Of a stretch of 64,000 bases of DNA, positions 52,115 through 63,646 are shown in pieces. The DNA is taken from assembly GCF_048773025.1 (NCBI RefSeq), contig NC_133549.1, positions 44,702,966 to 44,766,965 on the forward strand, written 5' to 3'. Each line of letters opens with the position of its first letter. Positions within the stretch are counted from its first letter, which is position 1. Origin of the DNA: Camelus bactrianus (taxonomy: Eukaryota > Chordata > Mammalia > Artiodactyla > Camelidae). Both the position numbers and the translations under genes were made by a program. The notes under the pieces were generated by a model that was given only the letters and a program-made list of their open reading frames with translations, was not told where the DNA came from and ran no database searches.

Positions 52115-52440
52115 GGAGAAGTGCAGAGACGTGGCTGAGAGCTCAGGCTCTGACATCAGGTTGTCAGTACAAATCTTATCGCCATTGTTTCAAAGCTGTG
52201 ATCTTGAGCAAGTTGCTTCACTTCTCTAAGCCTCAGGTTTCCCCAACTGCTGATGTGATGTGACGGTGGCAAAGTTCCCAGGCTGGCTGCTCAGAAGACA
52301 CATTAAATACAAATGTGTTTTATGGCACAGAAATAAACCAGGAGTTTATTTATAAATAAAATGAGGAGTAACGGAGGTAACCCACAGGCCTGCTGAGAGG
52401 AATGCTCGGCACAGAGGAAGCACTTTAAATAAATGTCAGT
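52115..52440 (+). repeat. MIR SINE split by a 98-bp insertion
   Basis: The left part ends cttctctaagcctcaggttt then cccc (52244). MIR sequence resumes at ataaaatgaggagtaacgg (52357 on). Between them sit the inverted copy of 48305-48402 and about 15 bases of AT-rich filler. Confidence 0.85.
52243..52340 (-). repeat. 98-bp inverted copy of DNTT intron 1 sequence
   Basis: It is identical to the reverse complement of 48305-48402. There is no poly(A) tail and no obvious target-site duplication, and it lies inside a MIR. Junction bases 'cc' are shared with the MIR side (microhomology). Confidence 0.95.
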
Positions 52441-52649
52441 TGGTAGTGACTTGGTGTTTTGCTTTTAGAGAAGTTCCAGTTTGATCTGAAATCAAACCTG
52501 TGTTTTATAAAGCTATTAAGTCATCAAAATATTATAGTAACCACTGTCTTATTTAATTTGCTTTGAATCATTAGTATTGAAAAGATGACTATCAAAAATT
52601 AAATATGTGATGTGATGAAAAATAAAAATGATATGTGGTTATTAGGCTA

Positions 52650-53305
52650 TTGTCTCTCAACCAAGAAGTCTCCCTTTCTATGCTCTGCGAGGTTGGGGCT
52701 GGGACTGTGTAAACCCCTTCTCTTATGTCAGCTGGCTCCATGTTAGACTCTGTCCGTAGTGGGCACTAGAGAGAGACTGCAAGACTGGAGAGAAGAGAAG
52801 GACCTGGTCCTTTTGATTTGCTTGCTGATACTGTCAGGGTCTTCTCAGTAATGGTTCTTTACTCTGGCATCTCCAATTTTTTTTAATCTTCCCCCACCCT
52901 ACCCCACCTTTTTTTTCCCCCCAATTAGACATCGCTTCATCATACCCTTCACAGGTACCAACACTAGCCAGGAACATTTATCTCTCAGAGATCTGCATGG
53001 ATTTTTCTATGAACTCCTACAGCACCAGCAGCAGCAGGCTGCAGCCTTTCCTCAGAGATCTGCATTCCAGCTCCGTGGGGACCACCTGCTTCAAACTTAC
53101 AAATTTCAACAATTCTCGCTCTGCCTCTTTGTTCCTGCAGCCCTAGGGGTGGGACATGCTTCCTGCAGTTACTCTGAGTTATCTCAGTGTTTTCATTTCA
53201 TTTTGTAGCCCTCTGATGCCTGTTAAACCAATCCCCGGTGTTAAATTCTCTTTGTTGAAATGCTTAGTGTGTTTTCCTTTTTCCTAACTGGACCCTGACT
53301 GATAC
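52650..53305. mobile_element. Old LTR-like repeat (family uncertain)
   Basis: It ends with 'ctggaccctgactgatac', a phrase common at the ends of old mammalian LTR-type elements. The body is otherwise unassigned. Decayed fossil. Confidence 0.35.
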
Positions 53306-53379
53306 ATTGTCCAATGAAAGTGAGGGTGTAGGAGATGGAGACTCACCTACAATGCTGGAGGCATACTCATTCTATGGGG

Positions 53380-53860
53380 AAGTTTGACATGAGTGTGAAA
53401 AAGTCTTTAAGATGTCCAAATTCCTTGACCCAGGATTTCAATTTTTGTAGGAAAGAGTCACATGGATGCACTAAGATGTATGCACTACAACATGAATCAC
53501 AGCTTTATCTGGGCAGGGAGGTTTTTAAAAATATGTATGTCCAATAATAGGGGGATGATATAGTATGACAGAACATTATGCAGACACTAAAAATCAGGTC
53601 ATATGAGAATATTAAATTAACATGGGTAAGTGATCACAATATAATGATTGTAAAATCAGTTTACAAAATAGTACTCACTGGATGACAACAATTTTGGCAG
53701 AGAAAACTGGAAAGGTGTATAGCAAGCCCAAGCTTGTAATAGTGGGTGTCACTGGTTGTTGAGTTTAGGCAAGATTTCTATTTTTTTCTTTTCTACATTT
53801 TATAAATTTTCTACAGTGAACATGAACAATCTTTGTATCCACAAAAACAAATGACTTTAA
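53380..53860 (+). mobile_element. L1 3' end (old L1ME/L1M type)
   Basis: gtccaataataggggga, acagaacattatgcagacac, then ttctacattttataaatttt and ctacagtgaacatgaac follow the L1 3' order. Confidence 0.75.
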
Positions 53861-54464
53861 AAGTATTACCTTGAGTTGACACCATGTGACCTTAGTGAGA
53901 AGCTGTGATTCCAAGACAGTAAGGTCGCTGGGAGTCAGCACAGGAATCCCACTTCAGTGGAGGCTTGCCTGGCAGGAAGATATGATTTTTACATAAAATA
54001 TGTAAGTGTTTGTCCCTCCCTTCTGTGCTGTAATTATCAGAACACACGTTCCTGTGCTGAGGACTGGAAGGGGCCATGTAACTCTGCCGGCTCTGGATAA
54101 CTTACTGAAGCTGAATCTGGGGAGGGAGCTGGTGGCTTCCAAGTCCTTCCTCCTGCCTCTGAGGGTCCTTTCCAACATGACCTGTGCGCAGATGACAGTT
54201 ATGAGGGCTGAAGCCATCACCATGGCTTGGTGAAAGGGGGTGTGAAATCCTGCAGCCTCACCTTAAAACTGGTTAAAACGGGTCTGAGTACACTGACATC
54301 TCCTTGCTGTTTCAGCAATTAAATTAAATCATGCCCATGAAAATGCCTTGACTATCATAAAACACTAGACAGAGGTCAGTTTTTCCTATTACATCTCAGT
54401 GATGTTGCTGCTAATGGCAGGAATGAATTAATTTCTTCCTACTGAACCACCATTTTCTGGAGCT

Positions 54465-54870
54465 ATTTGCACCAGATATTGAACACCGCCAGTCCAGTAT
54501 TATTGGTCAATAACCCCCAAATCTCAGTGCTTTCACATGGCAAGTTTATTTTTCTCTCATGCTGTTTGTCGGTAGAGGGTTCGGTTCCACTCAAGACTTG
54601 GGCTGAGGGAGGCTTCGTGTTTTTGTGCCTGTACCACCCGCTCAGCCATCTTGGTCACTGTGGCAGGGAAGGGACACTGGGAGGGGGTTGTCTTGCATCC
54701 ACAACTAAATACTTTGTCTCAAAAATGATCCACACATTAGCATTGGCCAGAGCTGGTCACACAGTCCCACCTGACTGCAGCAGGGCTTCAGGAGAGCAGG
54801 GGAGCACATGGGATTCGGGGGGAGTGCTCCAGTTCCTGCCATGCCTGGGATCAAGCTAAGTGCTGGCTGA
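54465..54870. mobile_element. Old LTR-like repeat (family uncertain)
   Basis: It has phrasing like the block at 110-430 (acattagcattggccagagc, tggtcacacagtcccacctg). Decayed fossil, probably MaLR/ERVL type. Confidence 0.35.
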
Positions 54871-55254
54871 TGGCTGTGGAGGACTCCTAGTCTAGGGGAT
54901 GTTACCGCATCCACACTAATCCTGGGGCAGAGATTCAGGAGTACCAGAGCCCTGCCCTTCCCAGAGGAGAAGCTCCAAGAGACCACCCTGTACAATGGTC
55001 AGGCCATCTGGGCCCTTGCTAGAATCCCAAGCTGTGACTGTGGTCCCGGAGACAAGAAGATCTGATCCCCCTGAAATAACTCCACACCAACTGTTCCTTC
55101 TTTCAAGCATCATAGAGAAGGGAAGGTCCTTTACAGTGTCCAAGGGCTATTCTCAGCTTGGGTCAGATGCCCTCCCTGCTCCCACAGTCTTCTGTGTCTC
55201 CTTGCCCAGAAGAGAACATGTTATCCTGGGTTGCAATGCTCTGATCCCTTGTGT

Positions 55255-55385
55255 GTACCTTCCACTGGACTGTAAATCCTACTGGGGCAGAAATCATGTA
55301 GGTTGTATTAACATCTAAATCCCCAGCACCTAACATAGCACCTTGTACAGCAGGCAACAGTAAATTTAGAATAAAGTAGAAATCA
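55255..55385 (+). mobile_element. L2 3' end
   Basis: ggactgtaaatcctactggg, then aaatccccagcacctaacat and agcaccttgtacagcaggca. Confidence 0.75.
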
Positions 55386-55519
55386 AATCTAACTTGGTGT
55401 TATTGTTAAGCTTTCATTCTCTTTGGATAACTATGATGTGAATCTTCTGCCATGTTCTCCCTTCTCTACCCTACAAGTTCCCACCTAAATGTCTCTTCAA
55501 TGTGAGCAAGTAAAATGCA

Positions 55520-55735
55520 GTTGTAAAGGAGCCAGAATTCAACATCCAGACATTTATGAGCTGCGTGACCTTGGGTAAGTTATCAAACCTCTCTGTGCCT
55601 CAAACCACTCATCTGTGCAATGGGGGTTATAATGATTTCTATCTTGTAGGTGGTTGTAAGGACTAAATAATTACTTCAAAGAGTTCTGGCAGGCAGCAAG
55701 TGCTAAGAAGTGTTCATTGTCATTATAATAGTTCA
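55520..55735 (+). repeat. MIR SINE
   Basis: Sense MIR: gagctgcgtgaccttgggta, tctctgtgcctcaaaccact, then catctgtgcaatgggggtta. Confidence 0.9.
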
Positions 55736-56189
55736 GCCTTCTTGCCCCCTTCCCTCCCCTGTCCCCTCTGGTGTTCCCATACATTTGAGATGTATTTCTG
55801 TCAGAGTACATCCCACTGGCCTTTTGATTTCCCTAGACTCTTCCAAAAGTGGTGTCAGGTCCACAGAAGAACAGACCCAGGATCTCAGTGAGACTGGAAG
55901 AGTGTCCTGTAATGATTCCCAACAGAGGTTCTGGGTGACACCAGTCTCATGAAGTGTTCTCTGCAAAACCAAAATTTCTGTAGTGTATTAAGGGAAACCA
56001 GACAAACTTTATGTGTGTTAGAACATTAAAGACTTTGGGAAGCCTTGCAGTAAAGAAACCTGGTTAACTTTGTTGGCCCAGTGTATTCCCAACTTGCTTG
56101 TATTGTTTGTTTGTTTTCTAGAACACTTAGCGCACCTTGTTGAACACCATGAGTGATGACAGTTATGTACGCACTTAGCCTGGGGCTTG

Positions 56190-56345
56190 GCATGACAGCA
56201 GCCTGGTAACCACCTGCCACTCAGCAGGTGTGTGATCTTGGGCAAGTCACTTCACTTGTGGGATTCTCAGCTTCCGATTTATAAAACAGCAGTGACGGTG
56301 CCAACTTCATTGCATTGTAAGTGATGAATAAGACACCATGAACAT
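56190..56345 (+). repeat. MIR SINE
   Basis: Sense MIR: tgtgtgatcttgggcaagtc, then acttcacttgtgggattctc and gtgatgaataagaca. Confidence 0.7.
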
Positions 56346-56815
56346 AGCCACCTGGCTCAGGGTGGCTGAGGCTCGGTCCCTATCCTGCCCTCCCCTGGGT
56401 CTGCCATTCCCGGGTGCTGGAGACACGGCCCGTGGTCCTGGCTCAGGTGGGTGATGACAGCACACCTGGCCGCTGGCTGCCACACTCGGGCTTCTATGCA
56501 GTTGCTGCTTTTCTTCGTTTAATATTGATTGATTTTTCCACTTGGGGGAATACTTGTTATCCAAGTGATCAATCTTAGAGACCCTTACTGAGTGTGAGTG
56601 TCTGGGGCAAGAAAGAAAGGAGAGGGCTGCAGGTAGAGAAGAGAAGAGAAGTGGGCTTCCTGTCACCAATCATTATTTTTCTCCCCAGAAGTCCTGTTGT
56701 TCTTCCGTTTATGTGCATTAGAAAAAAGTCAGTTTGAGAGAGAAAACTTCTGCTTCCGGCAGTTTTATTTTCTTTAATATCAAAAGTCTTGTATCATCTA
56801 CTCATTTCAAGCTGT

Positions 56816-56985
56816 AGCTCTGGGAACTCTGCCATCTTCAAATGTGCAGGCAGGGTTTTGTTTTGGTTTGGTTTCTTACCAGCTTCCTCTGCTGCCTGAA
56901 CAGCTGTGTTTGGTTCTTGGCAGCAAGTGTTTTCTGGAGCTTAGAACTGCCTCCTTGGGAAAACTTGTAGAGTTTCTTGAATGAC
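56816..56985. repeat. Paralogous block A (related to 48360-48510)
   Basis: It shares ordered blocks with 48360-48510 (see that entry). On the minus strand the related part lies in an 88-codon open frame (57104-56838) reading LAAKNQTQLFRQQRKL, followed by a good-looking splice donor (CTG|gtaaga). Not recognised as any gene. Confidence 0.55.
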
Positions 56986-57184
56986 AAAAATCTTGGAAAA
57001 TTTGCTTCTTGCCACTGAGAAGCAATCCATAGCTTTGTATCCTTGATGCCAATAAATGCAAGAAAATTAAATATTTTAGTTATAACTTGAGGTTTCACCT
57101 TCATCTACCAGGTGAGAAATGATGACAAGAGCAAGGGAATTGAGGGAACACAGCAGCTTACTTGTAACGTCTAGTCTTCCTTCA

Positions 57185-57440
57185 AAAATATTTATTCAAG
57201 TCCAGCTGTGCACAAAGCGGTGGGTCAAGGTGTCAGCGTCGAGCATGGAGGTGAGAAAGCACAGCTGTTTGCCTCGAGGGAGAGCCTGAATAGGAGAGCT
57301 GGGATTTTCCTGGCAAAGCCGGGGGAGCTGTTGAAGGTGTTCGAGCAAAGGCAGAATGTGATGAAAGGGAACCTCAGGAAAACCAGCCAGGCGGTAATGC
57401 GTGGAGCAAATCGGACAGGGAGAGAGAAGGGAAGGGACTG
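57185..57440 (-). mobile_element. L2 LINE, antisense
   Basis: aaatatttattcaagtccag at the 3' end, then ggtgttcgagcaaaggcaga, as in antisense L2. The GC-rich flank to 57690 is not assigned. Confidence 0.5.
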
Positions 57441-57689
57441 GGAGGCGGCTGGAACACGCCAGGCGGGAGGCAACCACAGACTGGGCCGGGACAGCCGGGG
57501 AGAATCTGCCCAGAGCCTGAAGTGCGTGGCAGGCCCTGGTGACCGTGCTGTTGGCCGCGGGTGGGTGGCCCGGGGCCAGCAATGGTTGCTGGGCACCCGG
57601 GGAAGCCCTCCAGTGCTGCCCGCACCCGGGGTTTCCCAATCCTTATCTCCAGCCCAGCCCGCTCCCTCCAATGCCTGGTGCATTTAGGT

Positions 57690-57845
57690 TCCTCTTACGG
57701 GTCTTACTCAAAATGCCTAAAACAGAACTCCTCATCCTCACACCCCAAACTGCTCCTCCACCTCTCTCCCCAGATCCTTCTCACTCTCTCCTTCTCACTT
57801 GGTGGTGTTTCCGAGGTAACCAGTAACATCACTATCCCCTCTGGA
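57690..57845 (+). mobile_element. L2 LINE fragment
   Basis: aatgcctaaaacagaactcc and tcatcctcacaccccaaact resemble the L2 internal region. Confidence 0.5.
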
Positions 57846-58499
57846 TTGCAAACCAGAAAGAAGCACAGGAGTCTGCCAGGAAGCCGGGAGCATGTGAACG
57901 TTTAACAGTCAGCTCTCAGAGTCCCAGAACATTTAACCTTTGGTTCTTGTCGGCTGGCACTAGCTGGCTCCAATACATCACTGTGATCTAAGTCACTAGA
58001 TCAGCTTCATTTCTAGTGAACTGGGGGAATCTGGCCTGATTTTTTGCTCCTACCTTCAGGAAACCTATAATTTATTTAACTGAGAAGTTGCTGACAGAAT
58101 CGTACTACGATGGTGGAACAGAAATGGTGGTCATCTGTAAAGAGGTCAGGCTCAGTGAAGTCCCTGAACATTTGTCCTCACTCTCACTCTTCGGAGCATG
58201 CTGGAGGATATTTAACTTGCCCCTCTTACAGTCTCCTGCTGGAGGAATTCCAAGGAGAGAGGGGAAGGAAGAGGCAGGAATGACGCTCACAGAGGACAGG
58301 GCCTGTCCAGGGCCAGGAGGGAAGCACCAGCTCTCTGAGAGCGCTGACAGCCTGAGCTGACATTAGAAAGCCACACAGAGCTTCTGAGCAGAACAGTGTC
58401 AGGAGCCAGTCAGCCCAGCAGAGACATGTACAATAGTCTAGGAAGTGGGGACAGCTGGGAGATGTGGAGACCAAAGGAGAGAGCTGGCAGAAGCCCAAA

Positions 58500-58875
58500 C
58501 TGGGGTTACTCGTTCATTTATTTGCTTATCATTCATTTGCAAGTATTTTACTGTGTGGCTTCTATGTTACAGGCGCTATTCTACACAACAAGAATATGGA
58601 GTGAATAAAGCAGACTATCCCAGCTCTCATGGAATTTACATTCTATGAGAGGGAAACAAATAATAAATATAACTAACAGATAAGCTTGAGCAGGCCAGAT
58701 GGTCATAAGTGCTGTGGAAGAATAAAGGGGACACGGCAGGGTTGACAGGCAATTTTAACTCAGATCATCAGAAGGCTTAACTGAGGAGGTGACATTTGAG
58801 CAAAGAGCTGAAAGAAGCTAATGACAGTAGGAATGGAGACGAGGGGTAAATGTGACAGGCCAAGGAGGCAAATCC
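58500..58875 (-). mobile_element. L2 LINE, antisense
   Basis: ctctcatggaatttacattc, then ctgaggaggtgacatttgag and caaagagctgaaagaagcta: a clear antisense L2. Confidence 0.85.
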
Positions 58876-59679
58876 TAAAGAAACAACCTTAAAAAGACAA
58901 TCTAACAATCAATTAGACAGTGATTTGGAAAACAATAGCAACCTAACCAAAATTGTACAATGCATAGAATTAAACCAAATTTGGAATGTGTTGACCTTTT
59001 TGGTTTGAAAAGAATCAGTTGAATTTTTCAGTTATTCTTTACTGGATTTTATGGGGCAAATATTACGCTACAGTAGAACTTGTAACTCTAGGCATCTGAG
59101 AAGGTCTTACATCAGAGTGAAATGAATAGCAACCCCAGGCTGATGATACTGATATCTTTCAAATTCCCCGACTGCTCCTTGTCCCTTAGAAATGGGCCAT
59201 TCCCTGCCTCCTGCTGTCAACATGCATGTACCACCAAGGTCACCGCTACCCCTGCAGTGGGTGCTGTGGTGTGCTGCTGCCTAGAGCCCCCCTTCAGGGC
59301 CGAGGCACCCATTTCCTCTGCTGCTGGGAGTGTTGCCAGCTGATGGCTCAATGCCAAAGGGAGCCACCTGGCCTGAGGTCAGGACCCTCTCTGGGGACAG
59401 CTGCATCCAACTTCTGGTGGGGGAGGGTTGTGAAGGCGAGACCATCTTGTTTCAAGGGGTGACAATTCTGAAGGAGCCCCCCGCCCAGTTCCAGAGCACC
59501 CTGTGGGATTGGCTGAGTCCTATGTTGTGACTGCACGGTGGACAACTGTGCCCCCTACCCTGTACCTAGTCCCCTTCCTTCACCCCCACACAGAGCTGAT
59601 CCTAAGGGCAACCCCAGTAGACTTCCCGCACATGAATTCCCATTTCATGGCCAGCTTCCTGGGAGTTTGCCCTGAGAAC

Positions 59680-59800
59680 ATGTCTCTGACACTTATCCTG
59701 ATCCTAACTACCCTTCTTCATGTAGACACCTAGGTCATAGCCTCCTTGAGGGCAAGGAGACGGTCCCTGACTTCTTTGTGTACTCTACAGGGCCCATGCA
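59680..59800 (+). mobile_element. L2 3' end fragment
   Basis: catagcctccttgagggcaa, then ggagacggtccctgacttct: the L2 terminal region, diverged. Confidence 0.55.
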
Positions 59801-60631
59801 CATAAGTGACAGTCCCTAATTACAGGTTTAAGAGCCCATTTCTGCTTTCATCCAGGAGACCAATGAGAATTGTGTGGATGACGCACCCCTGGAACACAGA
59901 AGACAGCTCAGGCCCACAGATGTTTGTGCCAAACCATTTCTCTAAAGCTGGCTTTGCTGGCGATGCAACCAAAACCCACTCTTATTCCCTGCCAGGAAGT
60001 GAAAGTCTTTTATCACCACCTGGGAGGAAAAGGGGGTTCAACCGCTCAGGCCCAGTAGAAACAACCTCACAATGGTGAATATGGTATGAACCTCAATTCT
60101 TGATGCAACAACTTTGAGAAATTTATTTTGAATGTGTGCTTCTCAAAGAGAATAATGTAGAGGGTGAGGAGCAGAGACTCACTTTCAACATCACATTTCA
60201 AAATCTTTTTTCAGAAAGGTTTGTGAACAATCGTTCACTTTCAAAAAATAGCAAAAAATTCATATGCAATGTTTTAAAACTGTGGAGACAACAGTTAAGC
60301 TTGTAGTTAGGTGCTAAATGGTGTGATTAAATTTAACCAAAATGTTTTAACTTGTATAAACTCTATGCTACGCTGGTGTAAGAGAGCCTGGCTCCTTTCA
60401 AAAGTTTTCTGAGGTAAGCAGGTTACTTGGTCTCAGAGAAAATAAACCTATGTTCTACTGGTAAGTCTGAGCTTTATTAGAAAAGGCAGGAGAGGGTCCA
60501 GAAGAAAGAACTTTGGCTGAAGGAAGAGGTTATCTTCAGACAGCTTAAGAGGAGGAGAGTTCCAGGAAAATGCAAGAAGAGGCTGGCAGCTCTGAGAGGA
60601 AAACTCAGTGAATTCTAGGGGCATGGTGGAT

Positions 60632-61005
60632 GTCTTAGTCAGCACAGGCTGCTATAACAAAAATACCGTAGACTGGGTGGCTTAAACGACAGAAATTTCT
60701 CTTTCACAGTTCTGGAGGCTGGGAAGTCCAAGATAAAGGTGCTGACCGATGCAGTTCCCGGTGAAGGCCCTCTTCCTGGTATGCAGATGGCCACCTTGTC
60801 ACATCTTCACGTGGCAGAGAGAGAAAGAGCGTGTTTTGTGTCTCTTCTTATAAGGACTCTAATTCCACTTATGAGGGTTCCACCTTCATTAGCCCATGAC
60901 CTAATGGGCTCCCAAAAGCCTTACCTCCAAATACCATCACAATGGAGATTAGGGCTTCAACCTGTGAATTTTGGGGCAACACAAACATTTCAGCCCATCA
61001 CAGTG
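60632..61005 (-). mobile_element. MaLR (ERVL-MaLR) solo LTR, MST/MLT1 group
   Basis: On the plus strand it reads the LTR complement: cttagtcagcacaggctgct, cagttctggaggctgggaag, then tgtgaattttggggcaacac. Same broad group as 34787-35158, opposite orientation. Fossil LTR, no internal region seen. Confidence 0.75.
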
Positions 61006-61084
61006 GGTAAAAAACAAAAGCGAAACCAAAATGCATCGTTTGTTACATGCATGCATTGTTACATACTTATTTTTTCTCTACTTA

Positions 61085-61270
61085 GGACTTTGGTTATGAC
61101 CCTGGCTACACGATAGAACTACCTGAGCTTCTAAAATCTCAAGAACCAGGCTCCATCCCAGACTAACGGAATCTGAATCTCGGGGTGTGGTGGGGGGAAC
61201 TTTGGGCATCCTTGTTTTTAACAAGCTCCACCGTCACCCGCCTGTGCTGCCAAGGTTGAGAAACTGCTGG
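61085..61270 (+). mobile_element. MER5A-type DNA transposon
   Basis: agaactacctgagcttctaa, then aacggaatctgaatctcggg and aaggttgagaaactgctgg. Confidence 0.75.
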
Positions 61271-62269
61271 CTTAGAATTTCGTGTGTGTGGCCACCATTG
61301 CTAACTCTATTTTGTCCTCCTTTATAAGTAGCTAAAAAGATAGAGAGACGTAGACTCCTTCCCTACTCCTTTTTGGCATTTAGATTTGCTTAGTGAAATC
61401 ATTACTTTCTTAATTGGTGGAACATTTTCCTCACTATTCTGGACAAGTCAAATTTGCACCAACCAGCACTTGCCCAAGGGCATCGCGAAGCAGGACGTCA
61501 GCAGAAGGCACTGCCCCGCTTTGAGAACTAGCTGCACTTCGTCACCACCCCATGAGACGATGTCCCAGATGCCACAAAGACCCACGGTCACATGCTTCTG
61601 CTATATGCCCAGGCACCATCTTGGGGGGGTGTTACATTTCTGTGAGCTTTCCAAGGAGAAACTGAGTTACCTGACTGGGACAGTTTAAATTCTTGGATTG
61701 AACCAAAATGGCCAGATGGGACTAAATTTTAGTTCTTTATCCACATTTCAGCAAGAAAAAAGAAAATCAGCTCTTCTATAGACAAAATAACAAAGCTCAC
61801 ATTTTCTCTGTACACATAAGGTAAGGTAAGTGATCTTGAACCCTGACACATGAGCTTATGAATCCATCCACTTGTGCCTGTGTATATATACATACATCCA
61901 CACACTGTAGACCAAGAACTTAGAAGCACAGGCCAGCGGGGGCAGCACCTGGCACGGTCTGGGATTCTGGTGGCAGATAAGGAATACCAGCTTCTTGGAG
62001 GCAAATCCTGACATGCACGTATGGGAAATGCTGCAAAATGAAACCCATCAGCAATGCCATTGACAAGCCAGTTTGCCTAGGAACTGCTGTCATCACTCCG
62101 TGAGCTGGCCAGAGTCTGCTGCCCCACGCATAGCAGTTCTAGTTGTCACCATTTGGTGTCACTATTTTCTATCTTAAAACGTCTCTGGGTTGTAAAGCAA
62201 AATTCCTGTTGCAGAAAGTCTGGAGCATTTGATTGTGAGTAAATTACCTTATTTAAAAATTTTAAAATA

Positions 62270-62465
62270 GTCTTCCAGCAGTTTCTCAATCTGGGCAGCA
62301 CACGTTAACTGCGAAGCCGGTGAAAAAACACACGGATGCCCAGCGCCACTGCCACCCTCTGAGATTCAGTTTCCACTAGTCTGGGATGGAGCCTGGTTCC
62401 TGATATTTTAAAATCTCAGGTAGTTAGTTCTATTGTGCAGCCTGGGCTGTGAACCAAAGTTCTAA
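62270..62465 (-). mobile_element. MER5A-type DNA transposon
   Basis: agcagtttctcaatctgggc at the left; gagattcagtttccactagt and gaaccaaagttct further right. It shares blocks with the copy at 61085 in reverse order. Confidence 0.65.
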
Positions 62466-62814
62466 GTAAATAACAAATATTTATGTAACTATGTACGCAT
62501 GGGCCACACAAACAATGGTTTTTTTGGTTTTGCTTTCGTTTTTTACCCATTGTTACAGGCTCAATGTTTGTCTGTCTCCGAATTTCACTCCTTCATTTTC
62601 TGCTTTGTCATTTTTTTTTCCTTTTGTGCAGAAAAAGAGCAGCATCCTCTTTATCTACAAAGGACACCATAGGATTACACCACTCATTTATTAGACCAAC
62701 ATATGTTGAAGAGCAGCAATATGTAACATGGGTCCCTCCTCTTACAGAGCTTTTGGGGTTCCAGCATAAACTGGGCAGAGGCAGCCACTGGAGGCAGCAG
62801 TTCTATAAGGAAAG

Positions 62815-63000
62815 AGTCCAGCTCTGGATTTGAGTCTGGCTTTGCCATTTAGCAGCTGTGTGGCCTTGAGCAAGAAACTTAACCTCTCTGAGCCTAGTCT
62901 CCTCATATATAAAACATGTATAATAAACATCCAGTTTGTCATGAAAATTAAAGGTTTTACTTGCACTCACGAGTACTTATTGAATGTCTGTTTAAAATAT
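62815..63000 (+). repeat. MIR SINE
   Basis: Sense MIR: cagctgtgtggccttgagca, agaaacttaacctctctgag, then ctcctcatatataaaacatg. Confidence 0.9.
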
Positions 63001-63119
63001 AGGTAGAGGCTGCTCTGGTCTCATGGTCCTCCAGCTCTGGTGCTGTGCAATAGCCTGGGATTTGGAGCCCAGTCTAAACTCCATCATTTACATTTGATGA
63101 CAGGTAAGTAACTGAAATA

Positions 63120-63625
63120 CTCCAAATGTGCATTTAGATTATTATAGATATTGCATCTGGAAATTGTTCTCCATTGAGGATGTACTAATTTATACTTGTA
63201 TTTAACACCATTTCCTCACACTCTTAACACACAATGCATTATCAGATATTATTCGGGATCTTTGTCAATCTGACATATGACAAAAGGTTATCTCAGTAGA
63301 GTCTGCATTTGCATTTCCTTTAACATAAGTGAGTTTATGAATCTTTTGCATCTATTTAAGGGCTATGTCTTTTCTATAAACCACCTATTTATATCTTTTG
63401 TCTATTTCTATTGGGTGTATTGGATTTTTCTTACTGTCTTGTGGGATTCATTTCCATATTACAAAATTAGCCCTTTTCCTGCATGTAAGTTGCAAACACT
63501 TGCCCTAGTTTGTCCTCTGACTTTTGATTTGGTTAATGGTGGTATTTTTCAAACATACAGATTTTTTTTAATGTAGTCAATATCTCAATCTTATCTTTTA
63601 TGACTTCTGTGTGTTTTTTTGGTTG
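63120..63625 (-). mobile_element. Old L1 fragment, antisense
   Basis: tttgcatttcctttaacata, then gggctatgtcttttctataa and cttgccctagtttgtcctct follow the antisense L1 3' order. Confidence 0.65.
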
Positions 63626-63646
63626 TTGTTTTTTGTTTGTTTGTTT

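Noticed and set aside
57196-57687. Overlapping frames of 147-159 codons on both strands
   Set aside because: They cross an antisense L2 and a GC-rich flank. Translations are repeat-like and Pro/Gly-rich.
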